Source of the DNA: Enterobacterales bacterium
Lineage (GTDB): Bacteria > Pseudomonadota > Gammaproteobacteria > Enterobacterales > Enterobacteriaceae
Direction: 5' to 3'
Length of the DNA stretch: 40,455 nucleotides
Assembly (NCBI GenBank): GCA_015654925.1
Contig: JAATFX010000018.1
Location: 1-40,455, forward strand
Part shown: positions 18,064-27,053 of the stretch, one piece after another
How positions within the stretch are numbered: position 1 is the stretch's first letter
Layout: each line of letters starts with the position of its first letter
The notes under the pieces: generated by a model
The model's input: only the letters and a program-made list of their open reading frames with translations
Databases searched by the model: none
Told to the model about the DNA's origin: nothing
Translations under genes and position numbers: made by a program

Positions 18064-18546
18064 AAAATGCGAAACAGCAGTATATATAGCCGGCGTAAAC
18101 GGCGGTTATAGTTGCTGACAAGTTAATTAAAGGCTTCTTTCATTTGCTCCATCTGCGCAAGAGGGAGGCCTGGCTTTCGCCCAGTCTACGTTTTACTTGC
18201 TATAGGGTAAGATAATACGCATTAAGATAAGGCGGTTGGTTGCGTTACTTATCATTACCACATTTTATCATCGCCTAGCGCCGCATAGCGGCCGTTATAT
18301 TTTTAACTACATAACGTGACTGACCAGCGCTAACGACAATCGTCAAGCACGATGGACCAGAGTTACATATAAAACATGGGGAATAGGGGATGAAAAGGCA
18401 TTTTCGACTAAGTTAAGCGCTATTTGTAGAGAGATATTATTAATTTTTTTTTACACGAGCATTCTTGGGCTTGTTGAATATACTTTTTAAATAACTGATA
18501 ATTATTTTGCTTCATAAGTTCGCGATGGTTTTTCATTAGTAGGCCA
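18064..18546. other. Non-coding gap after iraP
   Basis: 483 bases without a convincing gene on either strand. A weak GC hairpin (GCCG...CGGC) lies near 18090 soon after the iraP stop. The rest becomes AT-rich toward 18540 and probably holds the promoter of the next ORF. Confidence 0.4.
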
Positions 18547-18843
18547 ATGATTATGAAAACACTAGGGTTAATCCTCGAAAATACGCTCGAAGAGATTTGT
18601 GCCGGTCGAAAGCTGTTTACCCCCGACGGCGGCACGCAAGAGGCGTTGGACATGTTTCAACTGGTAGCGAAAGCGATCAGTTACGCGGACAGTGAAGGGC
18701 TTGTGGAACAATGTCAGTTTGGCATAGGCGATTTTACCGACAGATTAATTTTTTCGCGGGTGTTGGTGACGGGAGGCGTCACGGAGCTGGGTTTTGAGTT
18801 TTTGCGTAGCCGAACCGGCAATCGCCAGCAAAAGGTCGGCTAG
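18547..18843 (+). CDS. Small hypothetical protein, winged-helix-like
   Basis: 98 residues with no family I recognise. The sequence pattern is LVAKAISYADSEGLVEQ, then a short strand region, then LIFSRVLVTGGVTELGFEFL. This is the helix, helix, two-strand, 'VT..G..FL' layout seen in small winged-helix proteins such as the YjcQ group, but the match is only by pattern. The start may be the ATG at 18547 or the one at 18553; both have a weak TAGG upstream. It is an isolated gene between iraP and hha. Function unknown. Confidence 0.55.
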   Translation: MIMKTLGLILENTLEEICAGRKLFTPDGGTQEALDMFQLVAKAISYADSEGLVEQCQFGIGDFTDRLIFSRVLVTGGVTELGFEFLRSRTGNRQQKVG

Positions 18844-19036
18844 CGGTCCAGGCGACTCACTGTCCAGGCGATATGCCATGGCGCCAAAACTTACTCACGC
18901 ATTTTTGCCGGGTTCGCCATTATTATACTACGCCCGATGCCGTCGCTCCTTGGTTAATACCGCGCCTTCGCCGCGCATATCGTCGCCAGGCGGGCGGCTC
19001 GGCGGAGGTGGTCAGCCGAATGGCCAATCCAGGCCT

Positions 19037-19246
19037 TTAGCGGACATATTGCCATACCGTGGGGGGAACCTTATCGTAAAGCTTACCCATGGTGAGTTCG
19101 GCCAAACGGTGATCCGCCGCGCCGTAAAATTCCACCAATTCGCTATCCGAAAGTCTCTGCGACATATGTTCCACCACTTTTTCCAGCGTCTCAACCGTGC
19201 TGCATCGCCGCAATCTCATTAAAAAATCGACTTTACCCATAGACAT
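19037..19246 (-). CDS. hha: Hha/YmoA family nucleoid-associated modulator
   Basis: 69 residues, almost the length of Hha (72) and YmoA (67). The family core is intact: [50 protein letters not shown]. Hha proteins bind H-NS or StpA and strengthen silencing of AT-rich, horizontally acquired DNA. The usual upstream partner tomB is absent: 19247-19460 has no ORF of that kind. Coding on the opposite strand here is a shadow. It may be an additional Hha paralogue, given its non-standard context. Confidence 0.93.
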   Translation of the reverse strand: MSMGKVDFLMRLRRCSTVETLEKVVEHMSQRLSDSELVEFYGAADHRLAELTMGKLYDKVPPTVWQYVR

Positions 19247-19782
19247 GCATTCATCCGTTATAAGTGATGATAATTATAGAAAAACAGTCGTTGTGATTAT
19301 CTTGTTATCACCCGGATCAAATTTTTTCGCCACGGCCGGATGGAATAATAAAACAGGCAATGGCCCATTATGCAGGTGGCGATCCATTGATTTGATACAA
19401 ATTTATCTTCGCGCAGAGGTCACTTAATAAAATAGTTTTCATTCTAGGTAAGTAAAAAACCAGCATAAGTGGAGAAGATGCGGGGCAAGCCATTTGCCTG
19501 TATTTGTTTACATACCTGTCCGATAGTGAATAGAGCATATCATCATGTCGCGCTCCGCTTTGCCGGTTAAATGTTCATTTTGCGAGGGCTGCTGAAAATT
19601 TTAGATAAGTGAATATCAGTAATACAATAGTGTAAAAAGCTAAAATGTATCAAATCTACCTGCTCAGTATAATAACCGATAACAGAGATTGATTATAAGG
19701 CTATTTTATTAGCGTTCTATTTTTGTAAGACTACCGGCAGCGCGCTGGCGCCCACTGCCGGTGTACGTGTTAGAACGCCGCC
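19247..19782. other. Non-coding gap with hairpin
   Basis: 536 bases, AT-rich, with no convincing gene. Near its right end CCGGCAG (19734-19740) and CTGCCGG (19755-19761) form a hairpin 22 bases past the aldehyde dehydrogenase stop. It lacks a T-run, so it is at best a weak terminator for that gene. The left part should hold the hha promoter. Confidence 0.45.
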
Positions 19783-21156
19783 TTATTGTTTTGCGACAAC
19801 GATTAATTTTTGGTTTACAAACTCCTTAATGCCCAGATCGGATAATTCCCGGCCATAACCCGAGCGTTTGACACCCCCGAATGGCAATTCTGCCGCCGTA
19901 CCGGTGGGAGAATTGATATAAACCATACCGGTTTCGATGCGCGATGCCATGGTTTTAGCGCGTTGTATGTCTTGGGTGAATATGGCTCCCCCCAAGCCAT
20001 AATGGGAGTCATTGGCAAGCTTAACGGCTTCGTCATCATCCTTGACCACATATACTTGCGCCACAGGCCCAAAGAATTCTTCAAAATAGGCCGGATTGCC
20101 GCGCTGGATTTGCGTGAGGATGGTCGGTTGGTAAAAATTACCGCTGCGTTTTACGGGGTTGCCGCCGCAGACCACCTTGGCGCCGTGCTCTTTCGCCTTA
20201 TTCACTTGGGCAGTCAGTCCCTCCAGCGCTTCTTTGGATGAGAGCGGTCCTAATTCAGTGGCCTCATCCAGGGGATCGCCAATTTTAACTGCGGTGAAAG
20301 CCGCGGCGAGCCGGTCGATAAAGCCGCTGGCAATTTTTTCATGCACGATAAAGCGTTTTGAGGCGGTACAAACTTGCCCGGCATTATCGAGCCGGCCGCT
20401 AACGGCATTTTTCACCGTGAAATCCAACGGGCTGTCTTCCAGCACAATAAACACATCATTGCCGCCAAGCTCCAGGGTGGATTTTTTAACATTTTTGCCC
20501 GCCGCTGCCGCAACGCTGGCCCCGGCTTTTTCAGAACCGGTCAGCGCGACGCCCTGGATACGTTCATCGTCTATCAGGCGTGCTACCTGTCCGGAACTGA
20601 TAAACAGGTTCGTGTATGCCCCAGGGGGCGCACCGGCTTCATTAACGAGCTGTTCAAACCGCTCGGCGCAATGGGGAACGATACTGGCATGCTTCATTAA
20701 AATGGGATTGCCCGCGGCCAGATTAGGCGCCAACACGCGCATTAATTGATAGTAAGGGAAGTTCCATGGTTCAACCGCCATCAACACGCCGACGGGATGA
20801 TTTTCCACCCAGGCGTCTCCCAGTTCGGACGGATAAGGAACGGGGGCCAAAAAACGCTCGGCATTTTCCGCGTAGTAACGGGCGATCTGCGCCGACAGCC
20901 TGACCTCGCTGCGGCTTTGCCCTATCAATTTACCCATTTCAGTGCTGGCAATATGCGCTAATTCTTCGGCATGGGCATCAATACTATCCGCTAAACGTTT
21001 TAACACCTGTACCCGCGGAGCAATGGCGCCTTTCGACCAGTCGGATTTATAGAGCTGATGAGCGCGTGATAATGCCCGATCGGCGAAGGCGTCATCATGT
21101 TGCGAATATTCTTGTATTAGTTCGTTAGTTGCTGGATTAATCGATTTATAAGCCAT
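19783..21156 (-). CDS. NAD(P)-dependent aldehyde dehydrogenase, succinate-semialdehyde type
   Basis: 457 residues, resembling E. coli Sad/YneI (462) and related succinate-semialdehyde dehydrogenases. Catalytic elements are intact: PWNFPYYQ with Asn132, Lys155 in ILMKHAS for cofactor, Glu229 in LELGGND and nucleophile Cys263 in GQVCTASKR. The C-terminal PFGGVKRSGYGREL is conserved. AAGGAGCTG precedes the ATG at 21156; a longer open frame upstream is not supported. The physiological aldehyde cannot be told from sequence. It lies 115 bases after yccJ on the same strand and could share its transcript. Confidence 0.9.
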   Translation of the reverse strand: MAYKSINPATNELIQEYSQHDDAFADRALSRAHQLYKSDWSKGAIAPRVQVLKRLADSIDAHAEELAHIASTEMGKLIGQSRSEVRLSAQIARYYAENAERFLAPVPYPSELGDAWVENHPVGVLMAVEPWNFPYYQLMRVLAPNLAAGNPILMKHASIVPHCAERFEQLVNEAGAPPGAYTNLFISSGQVARLIDDERIQGVALTGSEKAGASVAAAAGKNVKKSTLELGGNDVFIVLEDSPLDFTVKNAVSGRLDNAGQVCTASKRFIVHEKIASGFIDRLAAAFTAVKIGDPLDEATELGPLSSKEALEGLTAQVNKAKEHGAKVVCGGNPVKRSGNFYQPTILTQIQRGNPAYFEEFFGPVAQVYVVKDDDEAVKLANDSHYGLGGAIFTQDIQRAKTMASRIETGMVYINSPTGTAAELPFGGVKRSGYGRELSDLGIKEFVNQKLIVVAKQ

Positions 21157-21271
21157 AAAGCAGCTCCTTATAATAAAATAGGATGTACAGAAAGTGTAGA
21201 TAGCGCTGGGCAAGAAGGTTTAGAAAGCCAAAAGGTGCCCGAGTAAACTGGAGTATTGCGCTAGTGCGGTA

Positions 21272-21481
21272 TCAGACGTTTTTACGCTCAACGGTTTCTT
21301 CGCCCCAAAAAAGTTTATCTTTGGAGGTCTTGGCAAAAGCTATTTCCAGCGCTTCATCGCTGCCGTCTTCCCAGAGTTTTTGGGCAAGAGCTTCATCATT
21401 ATTCGCCACTTCGAAAATGGCTTCGGCAATTTCAATGGATGTCTCGCGGATCTTTGCCCATGATTGGATATCATCTGCCAT
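21272..21481 (-). CDS. yccJ: YccJ family protein
   Basis: 69 residues against 75 in E. coli YccJ. Shared segments are the [20 protein letters not shown] region and [13 protein letters not shown] at the C-terminus. In E. coli yccJ is the second gene after wrbA and the pair responds to RpoS. The same order is kept here with a 184-base gap. AAGGAGACACC precedes the ATG. Its function is unknown. Confidence 0.9.
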   Translation of the reverse strand: MADDIQSWAKIRETSIEIAEAIFEVANNDEALAQKLWEDGSDEALEIAFAKTSKDKLFWGEETVERKNV

Positions 21482-21665
21482 GGTGTCTCCTTAATAATTC
21501 AGGGGGGAACGGTGGTAAGCGTTGTGCAACTGCACCCGCATCTCAGATAGTCACCATCATAAGTATAGAGGAAGATCGGTATTTTGCCGGGGCGCAGCCC
21601 GGAGCGCCAGACTCGCGGCGCCGGCGGTGGGCCGGCGACCGCGTTCAAACCACGGTGGATGCTAC

Positions 21666-22265
21666 TCACGCCTTCATTTTAAGGGTAATCCCCGCCACAT
21701 ATTCTCCCTGGTAGCGGGCGATATCCAATTCTTGGTCCGAAGGCTGGCGAGAACCATCGCCACCCGCCAGCGTTGATGCGCCGTAAGGGGTGCCGCCCCT
21801 GACTTGCGTGATGTCAAACAGCTGCTTTGCCCCATAGCCGATGGGCACCAATATAAAACCATGATGGGCCAAGGTGGTCCAGGTAGACGTAATGGTATGC
21901 TCCTGGCCGCCGCCGGTACCCGTGGAAGTAAATACGCTGCCAATTTTACCGTAAAGGGCACCGGAAGCCCATAAAGCGCCCGTTTGGTCGAGGAAAGTAC
22001 GCATTTGCCCGCTCATATTGCCAAAGCGGGTTGGCGTGCCAAAAATGATCGCATCGTAATCGGCCAGCTCATGAGGTTTTGCTTGCTCAACCGTGGGGAA
22101 GGATTTACCGCCCGCCTGGGCAAACAAATCCGCCGGCATAGTCTCAGGCACCCGTTTAAGCGTGACCTCGGCTCCACTGACCTTACGCGCGCCTTCCGCC
22201 ACGGCTTCGGCCATGGTGGCGATATGGCCATACATGGAGTAATAGAGGACCAGAATTTTTGCCAT
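21666..22265 (-). CDS. wrbA: NAD(P)H:quinone oxidoreductase WrbA
   Basis: 199 residues (E. coli 198). It is a tetrameric FMN flavodoxin-like enzyme that reduces quinones by two electrons. The FMN loop [15 protein letters not shown] (residues 9-23), [13 protein letters not shown] and [12 protein letters not shown] are conserved. The ATG at 22265 follows AGAAGGAAGC; a 36-codon extension upstream has no homology. It is followed by yccJ as in E. coli, and ymdF is divergent. Confidence 0.96.
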   Translation of the reverse strand: MAKILVLYYSMYGHIATMAEAVAEGARKVSGAEVTLKRVPETMPADLFAQAGGKSFPTVEQAKPHELADYDAIIFGTPTRFGNMSGQMRTFLDQTGALWASGALYGKIGSVFTSTGTGGGQEHTITSTWTTLAHHGFILVPIGYGAKQLFDITQVRGGTPYGASTLAGGDGSRQPSDQELDIARYQGEYVAGITLKMKA

Positions 22266-22609
22266 ATAAGCGCTTCCTTCTAGGTTAAGTGACGAATAAT
22301 AAGGCCCCATCGCGTGGTGCCTGGCAACGAGAATAGATGTCTTTAACCATAATAGGTTACCCGGACTATGCAAATGAATAATGCAGATATGGTAACCGCT
22401 CTGAGATAGGACTATTCTTACATGTGGTCGAGGGAAAGAGCTGAATTGCTAATATATATTACTGAGCCGCTTTTTTTTATAATAATTTTTTTGTAGTTTT
22501 AGGTGTTTTTTTTCAAATAGATAATCCGCAGGGTGAATTTTGACGCATTGTATTGAGTTCGTATTTTGTTTCTGAATATTAATATTTCACTTCACTGCCC
22601 TGGGATTGG

Positions 22610-22699
22610 CTATACTAATAATCACAGCGTCGGCATGTAGCATTTTTTAATTATGGACGCTGTTGAGGAGATAATGATGCAGCATCATATATTATCTCC
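22610..22699 (+). promoter_or_regulatory. ymdF promoter and leader hairpin
   Basis: CTATACT (22610-22616), with the C at -13 favoured by sigmaS, suggests a start near 22624. The leader then carries a 9-bp stem GGAGATAAT / ATTATCTCC (22667-22675 and 22691-22699) with inner GATG/CATC pairing. Overlapping it, GAGGAG and ATGATG open a 12-codon frame ending before the ymdF ribosome binding site. Whether that peptide is made is unknown. Confidence 0.5.
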
Positions 22700-22740
22700 A
22701 AAAGCATTATGATGTCTTAATCCAAACTCGGAGGTTAACA

Positions 22741-22923
22741 ATGACCGAACATCGTGGCGGTTCAGGTAACTTTGCTGAAGATCGTGAAAGAGCATCAGAA
22801 GCAGGTAAAAAAGGTGGTCAGCACAGCGGGGGGAATTTTAAAAATGACCCTCAAAGAGCATCCAGCGCGGGTGCGAAGGGAGGTCGCAGCAGCAGTAGCA
22901 GCGGCCGTAAAAGTTCTTCGTAG
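22741..22923 (+). CDS. ymdF: Stress-induced KGG-repeat protein YmdF
   Basis: 60 residues. The body (HRGGSGNFAEDRERASEAGK, then KGGQHSGGNFKNDPQRAS) is almost identical to E. coli YmdF (57 residues). Two KGG repeats with the pattern RAS-AGKKGG are present. The tail is a serine-rich run with no clear homology. The protein is small, hydrophilic and likely disordered; relatives (YciG, GsiB-like) are RpoS- or desiccation-induced. CGGAGG precedes the ATG. In E. coli the order is wrbA-ymdF-rut, and the same neighbourhood is kept. Confidence 0.94.
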   Translation: MTEHRGGSGNFAEDRERASEAGKKGGQHSGGNFKNDPQRASSAGAKGGRSSSSSGRKSSS

Positions 22924-23034
22924 TACGTTGCTGGTTCCGCTGGGACAAGCGGCATTGTGGCCGGCAGGACGGGTAGTAGACGACTGGGTCGGTCGCCGCA
23001 AGGCGTAATGATAATTCACCCTGATATTAAAGAG

Positions 23035-23165
23035 TAAAATTAGTAGTGCAATTAGCAATAATAGCAGTATGACAAGTAGTTCGTCAGTAGTAAAAAGTAG
23101 TACTAGCAGATGTATAGCAGTAGATGTACAGCAGTAATAAATAGTAGATGTGTAGGGTACGTAGG
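23035..23165. repeat. AGTAG/GCAGTA low-complexity repeat
   Basis: About 130 bases made largely of GTAG, GCAG and ATAG units. A 14-base unit is repeated in tandem with one mismatch: GATGTATAGCAGTA (23109-23122) and GATGTACAGCAGTA (23123-23136), with a third partial copy at about 23147. Stop codons fill the plus frames. It fits no known enterobacterial repeat that I recognise. Confidence 0.6.
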
Positions 23166-23302
23166 GAGTCGCAAGGTTATCGTGACTCATATACTGTTGT
23201 GATTCAATGGTAATATAGCAACATGAGTGCCAATAAGCTTAAGTCTGCAATCCGCATACTTAAGCGCGGGTGAATTAAGTCAATCATTGCGCCTACCACC
23301 AA

Positions 23303-23328
23303 GCCGCCGGTATCCCCGGCGGCTTTTT
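23303..23328 (+). terminator. Terminator downstream of ymdF
   Basis: An 8-bp stem GCCGCCGG / CCGGCGGC (23303-23310 and 23316-23323) is followed by TTTTT. It lies 380 bases beyond ymdF, the nearest plus-strand gene, and 21 bases beyond the DUF1883 stop on the other strand. Confidence 0.8.
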
Positions 23329-23348
23329 CATGGCTGGACGCACCCGCC

Positions 23349-23606
23349 TTACGCGGGCAGATAGCTCACCGAATGCTCGGGGCTTTCGCTTTGGGCATCG
23401 ATTACTACGCTCCATAATCCGCTATAGGGTACGCCGAGATAGGCCGAGGCGCGATCGCTAACGCCAAGGATATCCCCAAAGCCCAGCGTCGATTGATTGG
23501 TGGACGGTTGGTTTTCGCAAAGCAGGTGGATATTGCATTTTTCAGAACAGTGGACCACTACGGTGTCACCACCAAATAATTTTAGCCGGGTGCGAATGAT
23601 GGACAT
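23349..23606 (-). CDS. DUF1883 domain protein
   Basis: 85 residues that fit the DUF1883 pattern: an N-terminal 'L..GD.V.V.CS..CN..LL' segment (residues 9-30), a central GFGDILG, and YSGLWSVVIDAQ near the end. This is a small beta-rich domain found in single-domain proteins and next to TIR domains in some bacteria. GGGGAG lies before the ATG. Two cysteines (residues 20 and 24) precede a third at 30. No partner gene is adjacent. Function unknown. It sits where E. coli has the distal rut genes. Confidence 0.7.
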   Translation of the reverse strand: MSIIRTRLKLFGGDTVVVHCSEKCNIHLLCENQPSTNQSTLGFGDILGVSDRASAYLGVPYSGLWSVVIDAQSESPEHSVSYLPA

Positions 23607-23844
23607 GGAACGAACTCCCCAATCTCAATGATAGATTTTCTTTGCCTGACAGTATTTGCGTGAAGGCCATCACTGACAGGTCAAAAGAACCGCTGTTGTT
23701 ATAAAATCATTGAGTGGCTTTAAACTTTATGACTTTAATCAAATTTTATTGAGTTTAACAAAAATAGTTGAATGTCCGACCGCAGCTACCGCGTTTTTGG
23801 CGGCAAATAGGATCTTTAATCTCTTGAATTAACAGTAATCGCTA

Positions 23845-24627
23845 TTAATTGCGATGCCGCTTAAGATAATCAGCCAGTAAATCATTAAACACTTCGCTAT
23901 TGCTGACGCTCATTGCATGACCGCCGTAGGTCATCTCTATCAGTTCTGCGCACGGCAGGGCCGCCGCCAAAAGCCGGGAACAAGGCCAGGGCACCAGCAT
24001 ATCGTCGCGGCTACTCATCACCAAAACCGGCGTTATCAATGCAGCAAGCCGGTGGGTAAAATCTGCCGCCATCAGCGCGGACAGCCGGCGCTGTAAATTA
24101 GCGCTGCCCTGAAAATGCCGGACTTGTTGTTCATGCTCCTGTCGCAATTGCCCATCACGCGCCGACAACCAGTCCGCCGGATACAAGAAAAAAGACTGGG
24201 CGCGGATATAGGCAGCTTCGCCACAATTGCGCAGGAGTTCCATGCGCAGCTCAAAGCACCTGCGGGTATGGGCATCCAACTTCAGCCATCCGTTCACGAC
24301 GATTAAACGTTCGATACGAGCGGGATAGGCCAACGCCAGTTCCAGGCCAATAATTCCTCCCAGCGCGTGGCCAATAAAAAAACAGCGCTCGACCGCTAGT
24401 TTATCCAACAGTTTGACGACATCTTCAGCCATATCGCGCAGTGAGTACCCTTCGGGTAATACCGTCTGACTCATGCCGGTACCCGCCTGATCGTAGATGA
24501 TGACCCGAAATGATGCGGCCAGCATCGCTAACTGCGGCCGCCAAAAAGCCCCATGGCCACCCAAACCTGCCGACAGGAGAATAACTGGCGCTTTGGGGTC
24601 TTGCCTGCCGATTATTTCATAGTGCAT
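23845..24627 (-). CDS. rutD: Rut pathway alpha/beta hydrolase RutD
   Basis: 260 residues (E. coli 266). An alpha/beta hydrolase implicated in the pyrimidine-degradation route at the aminoacrylate or carbamate stage. The GHALGG elbow has Ala in place of the usual nucleophilic Ser, as in E. coli RutD, so this is a family trait and not damage. NGWLKLDAHTRRCFELR and YGGHAMSVS are conserved. AGGAGCGG precedes the ATG. It is the last recognisable gene of the operon. Confidence 0.94.
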   Translation of the reverse strand: MHYEIIGRQDPKAPVILLSAGLGGHGAFWRPQLAMLAASFRVIIYDQAGTGMSQTVLPEGYSLRDMAEDVVKLLDKLAVERCFFIGHALGGIIGLELALAYPARIERLIVVNGWLKLDAHTRRCFELRMELLRNCGEAAYIRAQSFFLYPADWLSARDGQLRQEHEQQVRHFQGSANLQRRLSALMAADFTHRLAALITPVLVMSSRDDMLVPWPCSRLLAAALPCAELIEMTYGGHAMSVSNSEVFNDLLADYLKRHRN

Positions 24628-24648
24628 CCGTTACCGCTCCTGGCGTAT

Positions 24649-25041
24649 TTACGCGCCCATACCCAGATGCGCAATCGAGGCAATCTCGATTTTTGCATCC
24701 GGTTTTACCAATCCGCATTGAATGCAAAATCGCGCCGGTTTATCGCCGGGGAAATAGCGAGCGTAGACTTCATTGATGGCGGCGTAGTCTGCCCAGTCGG
24801 TTATGAAAATTGAATTAAAGGTAACGTCCGACATCGCGCCGCCGGCGGTTTCAATCACGCTTTTGATGGTTTCCAGCACATGGCGTGCCTGGGCGGCGGC
24901 ATCACCGACATATACGACATTATTATTTTTATCTAATGGCAGGGTTCCGGAAACATAGACTACGCCGTCGGCCAGGGTTCCCGGGACGTAGGGCGCTAAA
25001 GGAATACCGGTGCCGGCCGGGATGATGACGGTTTTTGGCAT
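24649..25041 (-). CDS. rutC: Rut pathway RidA-family protein RutC
   Basis: 130 residues, YjgF/RidA family, acting on 3-aminoacrylate peracid or aminoacrylate in uracil breakdown. [30 protein letters not shown] and the [17 protein letters not shown] region are conserved. The ATG at 25041 aligns with E. coli RutC; the open frame extends another 31 codons upstream into rutB without homology. It is 44 bases after rutB and 21 bases before rutD. Confidence 0.95.
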   Translation of the reverse strand: MPKTVIIPAGTGIPLAPYVPGTLADGVVYVSGTLPLDKNNNVVYVGDAAAQARHVLETIKSVIETAGGAMSDVTFNSIFITDWADYAAINEVYARYFPGDKPARFCIQCGLVKPDAKIEIASIAHLGMGA

Positions 25042-25085
25042 AAATGATGACCTCGATAGGCGATTAACTTCTGCGGGACGGCGTT

Positions 25086-25835
25086 TCAGGCGCGCCGTTC
25101 GGCAGGTTCGGCGACAAAATCCACCGCCTGGCAAAACGTCTCCACATTGGAAACCCAGCCGAAAAACGTTTCGATATTATAAAGCGCCGCCTGCTGCGCA
25201 AAAGCCGGGCCGGCCTGGTGGGTGGCATCTTCGAGCACCACGCCGAAATACTCCAGAAAGAAACCGTCGCGCAGCGTCGATTCCACGCAGACATTGGTCG
25301 CGATACCGGTAAAGATTAAATGTCGAATACCGCGCGAGCGCAGAATGCTGTCGAGCGGGGTATTAAAAAAGCCGCTATAACGGGGTTTGGGCAAGATGAT
25401 ATCTTCCGCGCGAGGTTGTAATGCATCCACTAAATCATAATCCCAACCCCCTTTCGCCAGCAATTTGCCCATTAACTCAGGGCGGGCGCGCATGGTTTTT
25501 AACGCATTGGATTTATGCCAATTTGGCGAGCCGGGGCCGCCGGCCTCCACATATTGCTCATCCCAGCCGTTCTGGAAATAGATGACCTGGATGCCGGCCG
25601 CATGGGCGGCGGCGACCGCCCGCTGGATATTGGCAATGACCGGGGCGGTTGCCGAGACATCAAACCCCGCCAAATCCAAATATCCTCCCGGCGTGGCGTA
25701 CGCATTTTGCATATCCACCACAATTAATGCCGAGCTATCAGCGGTAAACGAAATCGCCTCGGGACGGGCGGCCAATATTAATGGGGTTTTGGCTGCTTTA
25801 TATTCATTGCGCGAAAAATCATTTGAAAAATTCAT
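25086..25835 (-). CDS. rutB: Ureidoacrylate amidohydrolase RutB
   Basis: 249 residues (E. coli about 230-245), isochorismatase-like fold. It hydrolyses (Z)-3-ureidoacrylate peracid to the aminoacrylate peracid, CO2 and NH3, releasing the first usable nitrogen. The catalytic triad is intact: Asp41 in VVDMQNAY, Lys150 in LPKPRYSG and Cys183 in TNVCVEST. The ATG at 25835 follows AGGAGGTCG and overlaps the rutA stop codon (ATGA), so the two are translationally coupled. The C-terminus extends a little past the E. coli protein. Confidence 0.95.
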   Translation of the reverse strand: MNFSNDFSRNEYKAAKTPLILAARPEAISFTADSSALIVVDMQNAYATPGGYLDLAGFDVSATAPVIANIQRAVAAAHAAGIQVIYFQNGWDEQYVEAGGPGSPNWHKSNALKTMRARPELMGKLLAKGGWDYDLVDALQPRAEDIILPKPRYSGFFNTPLDSILRSRGIRHLIFTGIATNVCVESTLRDGFFLEYFGVVLEDATHQAGPAFAQQAALYNIETFFGWVSNVETFCQAVDFVAEPAERRA

Positions 25836-26935
25836 GCGACCTCCTGTGAACCGTGCGCTTGCGGATGAATGATGTCGGCTCGACACGACATTAGCGGCTG
25901 GATAAACCGGCCAAAATTTTCAATTCCCGACAGGAAGTCATCAAACGTCAGCAATACGCCCTCAGTACCGGAAACGCCGGCTACCTCATCAAGCATGCGC
26001 GCCACATTGGCAAACGAGCCAACCAGCGTACCCATATTGATATTCACCGCCGATGTGGGGTCCGCCATTTGCCTAACGTTGGTATCCGGGCCGGAACGCG
26101 TGTCCTTCGCGCTTTGTTCGGTAAGCCAGGCCAACGCCTCCCGATCCGCGCCCGCTTTATAATGTTCCCATTTGGCTCGCGCCTGCTCGTCGGTTTCATC
26201 CGCAATTATCATAAACAGTACATAAGAGGAGACATTACGGCCCGCGCTTGCGGCGGCTTGTTTCATTCGTTGCACGGTGGGCGCAAAAGCGGCCGGCGTA
26301 TTGACGCCTTTGCCAAAACAAAAGTTGTAATCGGCATATTTCGCCGAGAAAGCCATACCGGCGTCGCTCTGCCCGGCGCAGATCACCGTCACCGGCGTCT
26401 GCGGCTGCGGACTCACGCGGCAATCATTCATCTGGAAAAATTCCCCTTTGAAATCGGAACGGCCCGTACCCCATAAATCCCGCAGCACCTGGACATATTC
26501 CGCGAGGTAATCATAACGACGGCCAAAATAGTCATCGCCGGGCCATAATCCCATCTGCTCGTATTCCGGTTTCTGCCAGCCCGTCACCACATTGATGCCA
26601 AAACGCCCGTCTGAAATAGAATCTATGGTGGCCGCCATGCGCGCTACGATAGCGGGCGGCAGGGTCAGGGTTGCCGCAGTGGCATAAATTTTTATTTTGG
26701 ACGTTACCGCCGCCAGTCCGGCCATCAGGGTGAATGATTCCAGGTTATGATCCCAAAATTCCGTTTTACCGCCAAAACCGCGCAGTTTAATCATCGAGAG
26801 CGCAAAATCGAAACCATAAAATTCAGCTTTAAGCACTATGGCCTTGTTTAACTCAAATGTTGGCTTGTATTGAGGAGCATGGCTTGATATCAGCCATCCG
26901 TTGTTGCCTATGGGAATAAAAACGCCTATCTTCAT
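25832..26935 (-). CDS. rutA: Pyrimidine monooxygenase RutA
   Basis: 367 residues, bacterial luciferase-like flavin monooxygenase. It opens the uracil ring between N3 and C4 with reduced FMN and O2. The N-terminal half is almost invariant against E. coli RutA: the 20-residue stretch [20 protein letters not shown] and the [13 protein letters not shown] motif are intact. I start at the ATG 26935 ([14 protein letters not shown]) with GAGGTG before it; a five-codon longer start is possible. It needs a flavin reductase, normally RutF, which is not encoded here. Confidence 0.95.
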   Translation of the reverse strand: MKIGVFIPIGNNGWLISSHAPQYKPTFELNKAIVLKAEFYGFDFALSMIKLRGFGGKTEFWDHNLESFTLMAGLAAVTSKIKIYATAATLTLPPAIVARMAATIDSISDGRFGINVVTGWQKPEYEQMGLWPGDDYFGRRYDYLAEYVQVLRDLWGTGRSDFKGEFFQMNDCRVSPQPQTPVTVICAGQSDAGMAFSAKYADYNFCFGKGVNTPAAFAPTVQRMKQAAASAGRNVSSYVLFMIIADETDEQARAKWEHYKAGADREALAWLTEQSAKDTRSGPDTNVRQMADPTSAVNINMGTLVGSFANVARMLDEVAGVSGTEGVLLTFDDFLSGIENFGRFIQPLMSCRADIIHPQAHGSQEVA

Positions 26936-27036
26936 CTCACACCTCAGCATTATCGGACTGGGTTATCGTGACTGAACGCCAATAACATCAGCACTGTGCA
27001 TCCATTAGTGCTTAAGAAAGCTATTGCTCAATCTAC

Positions 27037-27053
27037 TGCAAAGGTAATGCCAA
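27037..27053 (-). promoter_or_regulatory. Sigma54 promoter of the rut operon
   Basis: Read on the minus strand, TTGGCATTACCTTTGCA has GG and GC spaced by ten bases and matches TTGGCA...TTGCA closely. It predicts a start about 90 bases before rutA. NtrC control of rut is known in E. coli. I see no convincing NtrC enhancer; a GCACTAATGGATGCA palindrome-like sequence lies at about 26993-27010, which would be in the leader. Confidence 0.8.

Noticed and set aside
18762..18784. GTGACG...CGTCAC inverted repeat
   Set aside because: Spacing does not fit matS and it is within a coding frame.
18794..19222. 142-codon plus-strand frame
   Set aside because: It covers hha in antisense and begins inside the preceding ORF; no family resemblance.
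22795..23190. 131-codon minus-strand frame with leucine runs
   Set aside because: Shadow of ymdF and of the AGTAG repeat; the leucine runs come from the repeat read in antisense.
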